Source: Actinoplanes solisilvae (GTDB taxonomy: Bacteria > Actinomycetota > Actinomycetes > Mycobacteriales > Micromonosporaceae). Taken from it: a DNA stretch of 64,000 bases. The notes below the pieces were generated by a model. It made no database searches, was not told where the DNA came from, and saw nothing but the letters and a program-made list of their open reading frames with translations. Location of the stretch: the NCBI RefSeq assembly GCF_003999975.1, contig NZ_RJAC01000006.1:248001-312000 (forward strand), written 5' to 3'. The stretch's first letter is position 1, and each line of letters starts with the position of its first letter. Of the stretch, positions 1 to 9,621 are shown one piece after another. A program made the position numbers and the translations under genes.

Positions 1-765
1 CTGGCCGAGGTGGTGACCGCCTCCCTCGCGCAGCGCGGCTTCACCCCCGCGCTGTGCGCCCGCACGATCGGCGGTGTCCCCGAGCGCGACTACATAGAGA
101 TGCTCCTCGACCACCAGGTCTCCGGGGTCGTCTTCGCCGGTGGCTCCTACGCGCTGGCCGAGGCCGAGCACGGGCACTATCGAGCGCTGACCGACCGTCG
201 CATGCCGGTCGTCATGGTCAACGCCGGCGTCGACGACCTGGGCTTCCCGCACATCTCCACCGACGACGCCGTCGCGGTCGAGCAGGCGTACGGGCATCTG
301 AGGTCGCTGGGCCACGAGCGCATCGGCATGGTCATGGGGCCTGAAGATCATGTGCCGTCGCGGCGCAAGCTGGCCGCCCTGGAGAACAAGGACGTGCTGG
401 TCGAGCGCACCAACTTCTCGATGGAGAGCGCGCGGCTGGCCGCGGCCAAGCTGATCGAGCGCGGCGTGACCGGCATGATCTGCGCGTCCGACGTGCTCGC
501 GCTCGGCTCGATCCGGGCCGCGCGCCGGCTCGGCCTCGACGTGCCGACCGACATCTCAGTGGTCGGCTTCGATGACTCGGTGTTGATGACCTGCACCGAT
601 CCGCCGCTGACGACCGTACGCCAGCCCATCGAGATGATGGGCCAGGCTGCCGTCGACCTGCTCGTCAACCAGATCGAGGGCAGCGGCGTCGAACCCGACG
701 AGCTTCTTTTCGAGCCCGAGCTGGTGGTGCGCGGCTCGACCGCGCCCGCACGCAAGCGGGACTGA
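1..765 (+). CDS. LacI-family transcriptional regulator, C-terminal part (5' end outside window)
   Basis: The reading frame is open from base 1, so the gene begins upstream; the helix-turn-helix is missing only because the window cuts it. What remains is the periplasmic-binding-protein-like sensor domain of LacI/GalR regulators, with the typical VVGFDDS stretch followed by PPLTTVRQP near the C-terminus. This class binds a sugar and releases an operator. It lies just upstream of a sugar ABC transporter and two glucanases on the same strand and is separated from them by a hairpin, so it is probably their local regulator. The family is clear; the ligand is inferred. Confidence 0.9.
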   Translation: MAEVVTASLAQRGFTPALCARTIGGVPERDYIEMLLDHQVSGVVFAGGSYALAEAEHGHYRALTDRRMPVVMVNAGVDDLGFPHISTDDAVAVEQAYGHLRSLGHERIGMVMGPEDHVPSRRKLAALENKDVLVERTNFSMESARLAAAKLIERGVTGMICASDVLALGSIRAARRLGLDVPTDISVVGFDDSVLMTCTDPPLTTVRQPIEMMGQAAVDLLVNQIEGSGVEPDELLFEPELVVRGSTAPARKRD

Positions 766-783
766 CCAGGCACTATTCATCGC

Positions 784-811
784 GAAGGGCGGGCCGATCG
801 GCCCGCCCTTC
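784..811 (+). terminator. Rho-independent-type hairpin after the LacI gene
   Basis: A perfect 28-bp palindrome: GAAGGGCGGGCC, then GATC, then its exact complement, starting 19 nt after the LacI stop. No long T-run follows, as is common in high-GC actinobacteria. It should separate regulator and transporter transcripts. Confidence 0.75.
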
Positions 812-880
812 GTCGTCTGCACCCTTCAGCCGCCCCGTCGTGTTTTTTCTGAGACCAGTCGGCTTCTTGCGTGAACACGA

Positions 881-898
881 GTGACTTTGTAATGTCAC
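881..898 (+). promoter_or_regulatory. Candidate LacI operator: GTGAC-N8-GTCAC
   Basis: An inverted repeat with 5-bp arms and an 8-nt spacer lies about 105 bp before the solute-binding protein start, in the only sizeable gap of the locus. Being upstream of the first transporter gene and next to a LacI gene makes it an operator candidate. The arms are short and the spacing is not checked against a known LacI site, so this is tentative. Confidence 0.35.
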
Positions 899-1003
899 CT
901 CCACGAAACATGCGGCGAGACCCACGTCACACGGGCGGCGGCATGACTAGCACGCAGATCAGCGATGGCCATGAATACACCTGTTCGGAGAAGGGATGGA
1001 CAG

Positions 1004-2386
1004 ATGTCCGTACCGCAGTACCGGAAGGCGGCGGCGATAGCACTCGTGGCCGGCCTGGGGCTCAGCCTCACGGCGTGCTCCACGAAGAGCAGCGACGACG
1101 GTGGGAAGGACGCCGCCGGCAAGGTCACCATCACGGTCGACTGCCAGCCCGTCGGTGCGCAGAAGGAGCTGCTGGCCAACTGGAACGCTGATGTCGCGGC
1201 GTTCGAGAAGGACAACCCCAACATCACGATCAAGAGCGTCAGCGTCGGCGAGCAGTGCAACAACCCGCCGGACTTCACCGCCCGGCTGGCCGGCGGCACG
1301 ATGACCGACGTCTTCTACGGCTACATGACCGACCTGTCGCAGGTGCTCGACTCCGGTCAGGCGATGGACATCACGCAGTACGCCAACAAGGAGAACGTCC
1401 CGACCTGGGACAGCATCGACCCGGCGCTCACGAAGGTCTTCACCGAGGACGGCAAGCTCTACGCCGTGCCGGTCAAGAACTACTCGATGGGCCTGGTCTA
1501 CAACAAGGCGCTGTTCAAGAAGGCCGGGCTCGACGCGGCCAACCCGCCCAAGACGTGGGCCGAGGTGCGTGCGGCGGCCAAGAAGATCTCGGCGCTCGGC
1601 GGCGGCGTCGCGGGCTACTCCGAGTACAGCGCCGGCAACACCGGCGGCTGGCACTTCACCGCGCTGATGTACTCGCAGGGCGGCAAGGTCCTCTCCGACG
1701 ACGGCAAGAAGGCCGAGTTCAACAACGCCCAGGGCAAGCAGGTCCTGCAGAACCTCAAGGACATGCGCTACGGCGACAACAGCATGGGCAGCCGCCAACT
1801 GCTGCAGTGGGGCGACCTGCTGACCAACGCCGGCGCCGGCAAGGTCGGCATGTTCATCGGCGCGCCCGACGCCACCCAGGCGATCGTCAGCCAGTTCCAG
1901 GGCAAGTACGAGGACTGGGCGATGGGCCCGCTGCCCGGCCAGGACGGTCCGGCCAAGGGCACCCTGGGCGGCGGCGAGGGCTACTTCTTCAAGAAGGGCC
2001 TGACCCCCGAGCAGGTGCAGGCCGGCCTGAAGTGGATCGCCTACCAGAAGCTCACCCCGGGCAAGGGCCAGTTCGACTACGTGCGGGCCAAGCCGCAGAA
2101 CTACCCGGTCGGCCTGCCCCAGCCGCTGCTGTTCACCAACGGAAGCGAGGCGCAGAAGCAGGAGCTCGAACTGCGCAAGGCCAACGCGAACGTCGACACG
2201 GCCAACTTCACGGCCTTCGAGTCGAACCCGGTCCCGATCGTCGGCGAACCGCGCAACGCGCAGGCCATCTACGCGGTGCTCGACTCGGCGATGTCGGCGG
2301 TGCTGACCGACCCCAAGGCGAACATCGACACGCTGCTCAAGACGGCCGACACCAAGGTCAACCAGCTCCAGGCCGCCGGTAGCTGA
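1004..2386 (+). CDS. ABC transporter sugar-binding lipoprotein
   Basis: About 460 aa. A basic N-terminus and hydrophobic stretch end in a lipobox (LSLTAC) followed by an S/D/G-rich linker, so the mature protein should be lipid-anchored outside the membrane. The rest resembles family 1 extracellular binding proteins for oligosaccharides. The ATG at 1004 is chosen because GGAGAAGG lies just upstream (988-995); an in-frame start at 965 lacks this. Two permeases follow. No ATPase is encoded here, so a shared MsiK-type ATPase elsewhere is likely. With a GH87 enzyme downstream, the ligand is probably an alpha-glucooligosaccharide, which is inference. Confidence 0.92.
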   Translation: MSVPQYRKAAAIALVAGLGLSLTACSTKSSDDGGKDAAGKVTITVDCQPVGAQKELLANWNADVAAFEKDNPNITIKSVSVGEQCNNPPDFTARLAGGTMTDVFYGYMTDLSQVLDSGQAMDITQYANKENVPTWDSIDPALTKVFTEDGKLYAVPVKNYSMGLVYNKALFKKAGLDAANPPKTWAEVRAAAKKISALGGGVAGYSEYSAGNTGGWHFTALMYSQGGKVLSDDGKKAEFNNAQGKQVLQNLKDMRYGDNSMGSRQLLQWGDLLTNAGAGKVGMFIGAPDATQAIVSQFQGKYEDWAMGPLPGQDGPAKGTLGGGEGYFFKKGLTPEQVQAGLKWIAYQKLTPGKGQFDYVRAKPQNYPVGLPQPLLFTNGSEAQKQELELRKANANVDTANFTAFESNPVPIVGEPRNAQAIYAVLDSAMSAVLTDPKANIDTLLKTADTKVNQLQAAGS

Positions 2387-2396
2387 CCACCCGTGT

Positions 2397-2422
2397 GCGG
2401 GAGCCGGACCGTCGGCTCCCGC
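2397..2422 (+). other. Intercistronic hairpin between binding protein and permease
   Basis: Perfect 10-bp stem GCGGGAGCCG/CGGCTCCCGC with a 6-nt loop, 10 nt after the stop of the binding-protein gene. Hairpins here commonly protect the binding-protein mRNA or attenuate read-through, so that the binder exceeds the permeases. Confidence 0.7.
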
Positions 2423-2445
2423 ACCCGTACCCCTGGAGCCCTCCT

Positions 2446-3390
2446 GTGGTGATCGTCGCCCCACAAATCACGAAGCAGCCCGCGCCGGCTCCCAGCGCGC
2501 GAAACAACCGCGGCAGCCTCGGCCGCAAGGTCAAGGACAACCTGACCGGCCACGCATTCCTGATCGGGGCGGTCCTCTGCTTCGCCCTGTTCATGTGGTT
2601 CCCGATGGTCCGCGGCATCGTGATGAGCTTCCAGCGCACCCGGCGTGGCGAGACCACCTGGGTCGGCTGGGACAACTACGTTCGCATCGTCGCCGACCCG
2701 AGCTTCTGGGTCGCCTGGAAGAACACCTTCGTCTTCACGATCCTCGCCCTGGTCCTCGGCTACGCGCTCCCGTTCTTCGTGGCGATCCTGCTCAACGAGT
2801 TCCGCCACGCCAAGGGCTACCTGCGGGTCCTGGTCTACCTGCCGGTGATGCTGCCCCCGGCCTCCGCGCTCTTCCTGTTCAAGTTCTACGCGTACGACCC
2901 CAGCGACGCCGGTCTGTTCAACGCGATCCTCAAGGGCGTGGGTCTGCCGACCTCGGAGTGGATGCAGTCGCCCACGATGACGATCCCGGCGATGGTGATC
3001 GCGTCCACCTGGATGAACATGGGCAGCGCCGTCCTCATCTACCTCGCGTCGCTGCAGAACATCCCGGGCGAGCTCTACGAGGCGGCCGAACTCGACGGCG
3101 CCGGCATCTGGCGGCGGATCTGGAACGTGACGATCCCGCAGACCCGGCTGATCCTCGCGCTGCTGGCCATGATCCAGATCGTCGCCACCATGCAGCTGTT
3201 CATCGAGCCGCTCATTCTCGCCAACGGCGCGGGCACGCAGGACTCCGCGACCTCGGTCGCCTACCTCATCTACCAGCACGGGTTCTTCCAGAACGATCTC
3301 AACGGCGCCGCCGCGCTCGGCGTGATCATGCTGCTGGTGCTGGCCGCCTTCTCCGCCGTCTACGTGCGACTGACGACGAAAAAGGATTGA
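2446..3390 (+). CDS. Sugar ABC transporter permease, MalF/UgpA type
   Basis: About 314 aa with roughly six membrane segments. The cytoplasmic EAA loop is visible (EAAELDGAG followed by IP), where the ATPase docks. The start is GTG 2446 (or GTG 2449), supported by GGAG at 2435-2438; an upstream GTG at 2395 would lie inside the hairpin. It is followed after 4 bp by the partner permease, so the two are co-translated. It forms half of the membrane channel for sugars delivered by the lipoprotein encoded at 1004-2386. Confidence 0.93.
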   Translation: MVIVAPQITKQPAPAPSARNNRGSLGRKVKDNLTGHAFLIGAVLCFALFMWFPMVRGIVMSFQRTRRGETTWVGWDNYVRIVADPSFWVAWKNTFVFTILALVLGYALPFFVAILLNEFRHAKGYLRVLVYLPVMLPPASALFLFKFYAYDPSDAGLFNAILKGVGLPTSEWMQSPTMTIPAMVIASTWMNMGSAVLIYLASLQNIPGELYEAAELDGAGIWRRIWNVTIPQTRLILALLAMIQIVATMQLFIEPLILANGAGTQDSATSVAYLIYQHGFFQNDLNGAAALGVIMLLVLAAFSAVYVRLTTKKD

Positions 3391-3394
3391 GACG

Positions 3395-4267
3395 ATGTCC
3401 CGTACCCTCATCTCGCAGGCCCAGCTGAGGCGCGGCCGTGGCCGTTTCGTCTACTGGACCCTGCTCACCGTCGTGGTCGCCGGCTTCACCCTGGTCTTCC
3501 TCGGGCCGCTCTACTGGATGGTCACCGGCGCGCTCAAATCGGGTCAGGAGATCGCGCAGACGCCGCCGACGCTCTGGCCGCACGACCCCGAGCTTCAGAA
3601 CTACGCCGACGCGTGGAACAACCTGGAGCTCGCGAAGCTCATGTTCAACACGTTCTACTACGCGGCCGGCGCGGTCTTCTTCCAGCTCGTGTTCGACACC
3701 GCGGCGGCGTACGCCCTCTCGAAGCTGCGCCCGATCTTCGGCAACGTGATCCTGGGGCTGATGCTGGCCACGCTGATGATCCCGGCGATGGTGCTGATCG
3801 TGCCGCAGTACGTGACCGCGATCGACCTGCCGATCATCCACGTGAACCTGCTCGACTCGCCGTGGGCGATCTGGCTGCCGCTGGTCGCCAACGCGTTCAA
3901 CATCTTCCTGCTCAAGCGGTTCTTCGACTCGATCCCGGAAGACCTGATCGCGGCCGCTCAGATGGACGGCGCGTCGCCGCTGCGCACGCTCTGGTCGATC
4001 ATCCTGCCGATGTCGCGCCCGATCCTCGGCGTCGTGTCGATCTTCGCGGTTACCGCGGTCTGGAAGGACTTCCTCTGGCCCAAGCTGGTGATGCCGTCGC
4101 CCGAGACCCGCACGCTCAGCGTCGGCATCTACGCCTTCGCCGGCGGCACCCCGCAGAACGTCGTGATCGCCGCGTCGGTCATCGCCGCGATCCCGACCGT
4201 GATCATCTTCCTGCTCTTCCAGCGCAACATCATGTCCGGCCTCACCACGGGCAGCCTGAAGGGATAG
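3395..4267 (+). CDS. Sugar ABC transporter permease, MalG/UgpE type
   Basis: 290 aa, about six membrane segments, with an EAA-like loop (AAAQMDGAS) in the C-terminal half. It starts 4 bp after the first permease, with AAAGGA as ribosome site. The two permeases form a heterodimer, as in maltose-type importers. The next gene is a glucosidase, which fits an importer of alpha-glucosides. Confidence 0.93.
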   Translation: MSRTLISQAQLRRGRGRFVYWTLLTVVVAGFTLVFLGPLYWMVTGALKSGQEIAQTPPTLWPHDPELQNYADAWNNLELAKLMFNTFYYAAGAVFFQLVFDTAAAYALSKLRPIFGNVILGLMLATLMIPAMVLIVPQYVTAIDLPIIHVNLLDSPWAIWLPLVANAFNIFLLKRFFDSIPEDLIAAAQMDGASPLRTLWSIILPMSRPILGVVSIFAVTAVWKDFLWPKLVMPSPETRTLSVGIYAFAGGTPQNVVIAASVIAAIPTVIIFLLFQRNIMSGLTTGSLKG

Positions 4268-4284
4268 CCGGGCCTTCCTCTCCG

Positions 4285-4304
4285 GGCGATCAGCGTTGAT
4301 CGCC
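4285..4304 (+). other. Hairpin between permease and glucosidase genes
   Basis: Perfect 8-bp stem GGCGATCA/TGATCGCC with a GCGT loop, 17 nt after the permease stop. It may tune read-through into the glucosidase gene. Confidence 0.55.
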
Positions 4305-4357
4305 AGGTGGCGTACGCCCTCCTTCAGGCCACGAAACAGACAGAAAGCAGGCTAAAA

Positions 4358-5950
4358 GTGGCTCTCTCAGACCCCCATCCGTGGTGGCGCGACGCGGTGA
4401 TCTACCAGGTCTACCCGCGCAGCTTCGCGGACGCCGACGGGGACGGTGTGGGCGATCTCGCCGGCATCCGGGCCCACCTGGGACACCTGAGCGCCCTCGG
4501 CGTCGACGCGATCTGGATGAGCCCGTGGTACCCGTCGCCGATGGCCGACGCCGGCTACGACGTGTCCGACTTCCGCGACATCGACCCGGTCTTCGGCACG
4601 CTCGCCGAGGCCGAGGCGCTGATCGAGGAGGCGCACGCGGCCGGCATCCGGATGATCGTCGACATCGTGCCGAACCACCTCTCCAGCGAGCACCCGTGGT
4701 TCAAGGCGGCGCTGGCATCCCCGGACGCGCCCGAGCGCGACTACTTCTGGTTCCGTCCCGGCCGGGGCGAGAACGGCGACGAGATGCCGACGGACTGGCG
4801 AGGGGAGTTCGGCGGCACGACCTGGACCCGTACGCCGGACGGCTCCTGGTATCTGCATCTGTTCGCACCCGAGCAGGTCGACCTGAACTGGGACCACCCG
4901 GTGGTGCGGGCCGAGTTCGAGAGCATCCTGCGGTTCTGGTTCGACCGCGGGGTCGACGGCATCCGCATCGACTCGGCCGCGCTGCTGCTCAAGGACACCG
5001 CGCTGCCCGAGGTGGTCGAGGGCGAGCCACACCCGTTCCACGACCTCGACGGCGTGCACGAGATCTACCGTTCCTGGCGGCGGGTCGCCGACGAGTACGG
5101 CGGTGACCGCGCCCTGATCGGCGAGGTGTGGATGCCCGAGGTCGACCGGTTCGCCAACTACCTGCGCCCCGACGAACTGCACGCCGCGTTCAACTTCGAC
5201 TTCCTCGGCTGCGCCTGGGACCCGCGGCTGATGCGCGAGTGCGTCGACCGCACCCTGGCCGCACACGCCGCGATCGGCGCCCCGGCCACCTGGGTGCTCT
5301 CCAACCACGACGTCACGCGGCACGTCACCCGCTACGGCCGTTCCGACACGACCTTCAGTTTCGACAACAACCTGGACGGCACCCCGGTCGACCTCGAACT
5401 CGGCACCCGCCGCGCCCGGGCCGCCGCCCTGCTCTCGCTGTCGCTGCCCGGCGCCACCTACATCTACCAGGGCGAGGAGCTCGGCCTCTGGGAGAACGAG
5501 AACATCCCGGTCTCTTCTTATCAGGACCCGATGTGGGAGCGGCGAGGACACAGCCGCGACGGCTGCCGGGTGCCGCTGCCGTGGACCGGCGACGAGGCGC
5601 CGTTCGGGTTCACCACCGCCACCGCCACTCCCTGGCTTCCCCAGCCGGCCGAGTGGAAGGACCGCACGGCCCAGGCGCAGACCGGTGACCCCAACTCGAT
5701 GCTCGAGCTCTACCGCTCGGCGATCGCGCTACGCCGCGTGGAGCCCGGCCTGCACGCGAACGACATGGCGTGGCTCGACGTTTCCGCGTCGGTCGTCGCG
5801 TACACCCGCGGCTCCGGCTTCGCCTGCGTCGTCAACATGTCCGATGCCCCGATCGACCTGCCCGACCACCAGTCCACTCTGCTCGCCAGTGGCACTCTCG
5901 ACGGTGACCGCCTCCCCCCGGACACCGCCGTTTGGCTGCGCCTGCACTGA
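4358..5950 (+). CDS. GH13 alpha-glucosidase (oligo-glucosidase type)
   Basis: 530 aa with the alpha-amylase-family signature: a start close to WWRDAVIYQVYPRSF, region I DIVPNH, nucleophile Asp about 205 in GIRIDS, acid/base Glu about 256 in LIGEVW, and Asp about 318 in SNHD. No signal peptide, so it should act in the cytoplasm on imported alpha-glucosides, releasing glucose. GTG 4358 is preferred because homologues start about eight residues before the first conserved block; GTG 4307 lies directly after a hairpin and lacks a ribosome site. Whether it prefers alpha-1,3, 1,4 or 1,6 bonds cannot be read from the sequence; context suggests nigero-oligosaccharides. Confidence 0.92.
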   Translation: MALSDPHPWWRDAVIYQVYPRSFADADGDGVGDLAGIRAHLGHLSALGVDAIWMSPWYPSPMADAGYDVSDFRDIDPVFGTLAEAEALIEEAHAAGIRMIVDIVPNHLSSEHPWFKAALASPDAPERDYFWFRPGRGENGDEMPTDWRGEFGGTTWTRTPDGSWYLHLFAPEQVDLNWDHPVVRAEFESILRFWFDRGVDGIRIDSAALLLKDTALPEVVEGEPHPFHDLDGVHEIYRSWRRVADEYGGDRALIGEVWMPEVDRFANYLRPDELHAAFNFDFLGCAWDPRLMRECVDRTLAAHAAIGAPATWVLSNHDVTRHVTRYGRSDTTFSFDNNLDGTPVDLELGTRRARAAALLSLSLPGATYIYQGEELGLWENENIPVSSYQDPMWERRGHSRDGCRVPLPWTGDEAPFGFTTATATPWLPQPAEWKDRTAQAQTGDPNSMLELYRSAIALRRVEPGLHANDMAWLDVSASVVAYTRGSGFACVVNMSDAPIDLPDHQSTLLASGTLDGDRLPPDTAVWLRLH

Positions 5951-5956
5951 TCCCCT

Positions 5957-5996
5957 GTGTGGCGTCCGCCGGGTCCACCGCCGGCGGGCGCCACGC
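5957..5996 (+). terminator. Strong hairpin between GH13 and GH87 genes
   Basis: Arms GTGGCGTCCGCCGG and CCGGCGGGCGCCAC pair over 14 bp with one G-T wobble around an 8-nt loop, beginning just after the GH13 stop. It could terminate the transporter/glucosidase transcript or lower expression of the secreted enzyme; the next gene may have its own promoter. Confidence 0.65.
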
Positions 5997-6053
5997 AAGA
6001 GCAGAGGAAGCACCACCCAGGGGGCCTTTCAGTAAGAAAGGTGCGCTCCCGCA

Positions 6054-9000
6054 ATGCCCCGATTGAAGAGACTCCTCGCGGCCGCCGCCGCGGCCGGAGT
6101 AGTAGCCACCGTCCTCATCGCCCCTTCCCCGGCCAACGCCGCCGGCCCCAACCTGGCCGCCGGCAAGACCTTCAGCGCCAGCAGCTACAACGACGTCTAC
6201 GGTGCGGGCAACGCCGGCGACGGCAACGCCAACAGCTACTGGGAGAGCAACAACAACGCGTTCCCGCAGTGGCTGCAGGTCGACCTCGGCACGGCCACGC
6301 AGGTCAACCAGGTCGTCCTCAAACTGCCGCCGGCCAGCGCCTGGGCCACCCGCACGCAGACCCTCAGCGTGCAGGGCAGCACCGACGGCGGCTCGTTCTC
6401 GGCCCTCAAGGCCAGTGCCGGGTACGTCTTCAACCCCGCCTCGGCCAACACGGTGACCATCGATTTCACGGCCGCCAGCGCGCGCTTCGTGCGAGTGAAC
6501 GTCACCGGCAACACGGGCTGGCCCGCCGGGCAGCTCTCCGAGCTCGAGGTCTACGGTCCCGTCTCGGGCGGCGACACGCAGGCGCCCAGCGCGCCGGGAA
6601 ACCTCGCCTTCACCCAGCCGGGCGGGGACCAGATCCGGCTCACCTGGTCGGCCTCGACCGACAACGTGGGCGTCACCGGATACGACGTCTACGCCAACGG
6701 CGTGCTTCGTACGAGCGTCGGTAACGTGCTGACCTACACCGACACTCAGCCCGCTTCGGCGACCGTCAGCTATCAGGTGCGGGCCAAGGACGCGGCCGGC
6801 AACACCTCGGCGCTCTCGAACACGGTCACTCGCAACGGCACCTCCGGGCCGGGGTCCAACCTGGCCCAGGGCAAGCCGATCGAGGCGTCGTCGGTCATCC
6901 ACACCTTCGTGGCGACCAACGCGAACGACAACAACACCGCCACCTACTGGGAGGGCTCGGCCTATCCGGCGACGCTGACGGTCAAGCTCGGCTCGAACGC
7001 GTCGCTGTCGTCGATCGTCGTCAAGCTCAACCCGGACAGCTCGTGGGGCACCCGGCAGCAGACGTTCGCGGTCCTCGGCCGCGAGCAGAGCTCCAGCACG
7101 TTCACGACGATCGTGGGCGCGGCGTCGTACACGTTCAACCCGGCCTCGGGCAACACGGTGACCATCCCGGTCAGCGCGACCGCCGCCGACGTACGCCTGT
7201 CGTTCACCGCGAACAGCGGCGCGCCCAGCGGTCAGGTCGCCGAACTCCAGACGATCGGCGTCGCGGCCCCCAACCCCGACCTCACGATCACCGGCACGTC
7301 CGCCTCGCCGGTCTCCCCGGTCGAGACCGACGCCGTCACGCTGTCGGCCACGGTCCGCAACGCGGGTGGCGTCGGCAGTGCCGCTTCCAACGTCAACTTC
7401 TACCTGGGTACGACCAAGGTCGGCACCGCCAACGTCGGCGCACTCGCGGCCGGCGCCCAGGCGACCGTCACGGCCGGCATCGGCCCTCGCGACGCGGGCT
7501 CCTACCAGGTCACGGCCAAGGTCGATGAGTCGAACACGGTCATCGAGTCCAACGAGGCCAACAACTCCTACACCAACCCCACAGCCCTGGTCGTGACCCC
7601 GGTCAGCAGCTCCGACCTCATCGCCTCGGACGTCTCCTGGTCGCCCGGCACCCCGGCGGCCGGCAACACGGTCACGTTCTCGGTGACGCTGAAGAACCAG
7701 GGCTCGGCCCCGTCGGCCGGTGGCGCGCACGGCGTCACGCTGACCGTGCTCAACGGCTCGTCGGTGGTGCGTACGCTGACCGGCTCGTGGAGCGGCACCC
7801 TGGCCGCCGGCGCCTCCTCGCCGGCGATCAACCTGGGCACCTGGACCGCGGCGAACGGCCGCTACACGGTGCGTACGGTCATCGCCAACGACGGCAACGA
7901 ACTGCCGGTCAAGCAGGCCAACAACACCAGCGAGAAGCCGTTCTTCGTGGGTCGCGGCGCGAACATGCCGTTCGACTTCTACGAGGCCGAGGACGGCCAG
8001 ATCGGCGGCGGCGCGGCCATCGTCGGGCCCAACCGCGAGATCGGCCACCTGGCCGGCGAGGCGTCGGGCCGCAAGGCGGTGACGCTCAACCAGACCGGGG
8101 CGTACGTGCAGTGGACCTCGCGGGCGGCGACGAACACCATCGTCGCGCGGTTCTCGATCCCGGACGGCACCACCAGCTCGATCAACGTCTACGTCAACGG
8201 CACCCTGAACAAGACCGTGCCACTGACCTCGAAGTTCGCCTGGCTCTACGGCAACGAGGCGTCGCCGCAGAACTCGGGCACCGGGCCGCGGCACATCTAC
8301 GACGAGGCGAACGCCCTGCTGACCGGCTCGTTCCCGGCCGGCAGCACGATCAAGCTGCAGAAGGACGGTGCCAACTCGGGCAGCATCGCGATCGACTTCA
8401 TCAACCTGGAGCAGGTCGCGGCCAAGCCCAACCCGGACGCCGCCCGCTATGTCGTGCCGGCCGGGTTCGACCACCAGTCCGTACAGAACGCTCTGGACAC
8501 GGCCCGTCAGGACTCGTCGAAGCTCGGCGTCTACCTGCCCGCCGGTGACTACTCGACGTCCAACAAGTTCCAGGTGTACGGCAAGTCGATCCGCATCGTC
8601 GGGGCGGGCCCCTGGTACACCCGCTTCTACACGCCGTCGACGCAGTCGGAGACGGACGCCGGCTTCCGGGCCGACAGCACCGCCAACGGGTCGACGTTCG
8701 CCGACTTCGCGTTCTTCGGCAACTACACGATCCGCATCGACGGCCCCGGCAAGGTCTTCGACTTCGCCAACACCGCCGGCATCACGATCGACAACATCTG
8801 GACCGAGCACGTGGTGTGCCTCTACTGGGGCGCGAACACCGACAACATGGTCATCAAGAACAGCCGGATCCGGAACACGTTCGCCGACGGTGTGAACATG
8901 ACCAACGGCAGCACCGGCAACCTGGTCGACAACAACGAGGCCCGGGCGACCGGCGACGACAGCTTCGCGCTGTTCTCGGCGATCGACGCGGGTGGCGCCG

Positions 9001-9605
9001 ACGAGATCAACAATGTGTACTCCAACCTCACGTCGATCCTGACGTGGCGGGCGGCGGGCATCGCGGTCTACGGCGGCTACGCCAACACGTTCAAGAACAT
9101 CTACATCGCGGACACCCTGGTCTACTCGGGCATCACGATCAGCTCGCTCGACTTCGGCTATCCGATGAACGGCTTCGGCGCCAACCCGCCGACGGTGTTC
9201 GACAACATCTCGATCGTGCGGTCCGGCGGCCACTTCTGGGGCGGCCAGACCTTCGGGGCGATCTGGGTGTTCAGCGCGTCGAAGGTCTTCCAGGGCATCC
9301 GGGTCTCGAACGTCGACATCATCGACCCGACCTACTCCGGAATCATGTTCCAGACCAACTACGTGGGCGGCCAGCCGCAGAACATCGTCAAGGACACGAT
9401 CTTCACGAACATCACGATCAGCGGTGCTCAGAAGAGCGGTGACGCGTACGACGCCAAGTCGGGCTTCGGCATCTGGGCCAACCCGATGCCCGAGCAGGGG
9501 CAGGGTCCCGCGGTGGGCTCGGCGACCTTCAACAACCTGCAGTTCAGCAACAACTACCGCGACATCGAGAACCCGACGTCCACGTTCACCATCGTCCGCA
9601 ACTGA
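6054..9605 (+). CDS. Secreted multidomain alpha-1,3-glucanase/mycodextranase (GH87)
   Basis: 1183 aa. A signal peptide (cleavage near ANAA, about residue 30) leads to a discoidin-like F5/8C domain (about 34-170), fibronectin III (178-265), second F5/8C (272-400), two CARDB domains (402-510, 515-632), a CBM6/35-like module (640-785) and a right-handed beta-helix (about 796-1183). In the helix, Asp945 (ADGVN) and Asp968/Asp969 (GDDSFA) reproduce the three-aspartate spacing of GH87 enzymes. GH87 hydrolyses alpha-1,3-glucan or nigeran, as in fungal walls and dental mutan. The many binding modules suggest an insoluble substrate. Products would be taken up by the transporter encoded upstream. Family call good; exact bond specificity inferred. 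Confidence 0.85.
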   Translation: MPRLKRLLAAAAAAGVVATVLIAPSPANAAGPNLAAGKTFSASSYNDVYGAGNAGDGNANSYWESNNNAFPQWLQVDLGTATQVNQVVLKLPPASAWATRTQTLSVQGSTDGGSFSALKASAGYVFNPASANTVTIDFTAASARFVRVNVTGNTGWPAGQLSELEVYGPVSGGDTQAPSAPGNLAFTQPGGDQIRLTWSASTDNVGVTGYDVYANGVLRTSVGNVLTYTDTQPASATVSYQVRAKDAAGNTSALSNTVTRNGTSGPGSNLAQGKPIEASSVIHTFVATNANDNNTATYWEGSAYPATLTVKLGSNASLSSIVVKLNPDSSWGTRQQTFAVLGREQSSSTFTTIVGAASYTFNPASGNTVTIPVSATAADVRLSFTANSGAPSGQVAELQTIGVAAPNPDLTITGTSASPVSPVETDAVTLSATVRNAGGVGSAASNVNFYLGTTKVGTANVGALAAGAQATVTAGIGPRDAGSYQVTAKVDESNTVIESNEANNSYTNPTALVVTPVSSSDLIASDVSWSPGTPAAGNTVTFSVTLKNQGSAPSAGGAHGVTLTVLNGSSVVRTLTGSWSGTLAAGASSPAINLGTWTAANGRYTVRTVIANDGNELPVKQANNTSEKPFFVGRGANMPFDFYEAEDGQIGGGAAIVGPNREIGHLAGEASGRKAVTLNQTGAYVQWTSRAATNTIVARFSIPDGTTSSINVYVNGTLNKTVPLTSKFAWLYGNEASPQNSGTGPRHIYDEANALLTGSFPAGSTIKLQKDGANSGSIAIDFINLEQVAAKPNPDAARYVVPAGFDHQSVQNALDTARQDSSKLGVYLPAGDYSTSNKFQVYGKSIRIVGAGPWYTRFYTPSTQSETDAGFRADSTANGSTFADFAFFGNYTIRIDGPGKVFDFANTAGITIDNIWTEHVVCLYWGANTDNMVIKNSRIRNTFADGVNMTNGSTGNLVDNNEARATGDDSFALFSAIDAGGADEINNVYSNLTSILTWRAAGIAVYGGYANTFKNIYIADTLVYSGITISSLDFGYPMNGFGANPPTVFDNISIVRSGGHFWGGQTFGAIWVFSASKVFQGIRVSNVDIIDPTYSGIMFQTNYVGGQPQNIVKDTIFTNITISGAQKSGDAYDAKSGFGIWANPMPEQGQGPAVGSATFNNLQFSNNYRDIENPTSTFTIVRN

Positions 9606-9621
9606 TCCGCTCCCATGATGG

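Noticed and set aside
4307..4357. Earlier GTG start for the GH13 gene
   Set aside because: It begins two bases after a hairpin with no ribosome site and adds 17 residues not expected before the first GH13 motif.
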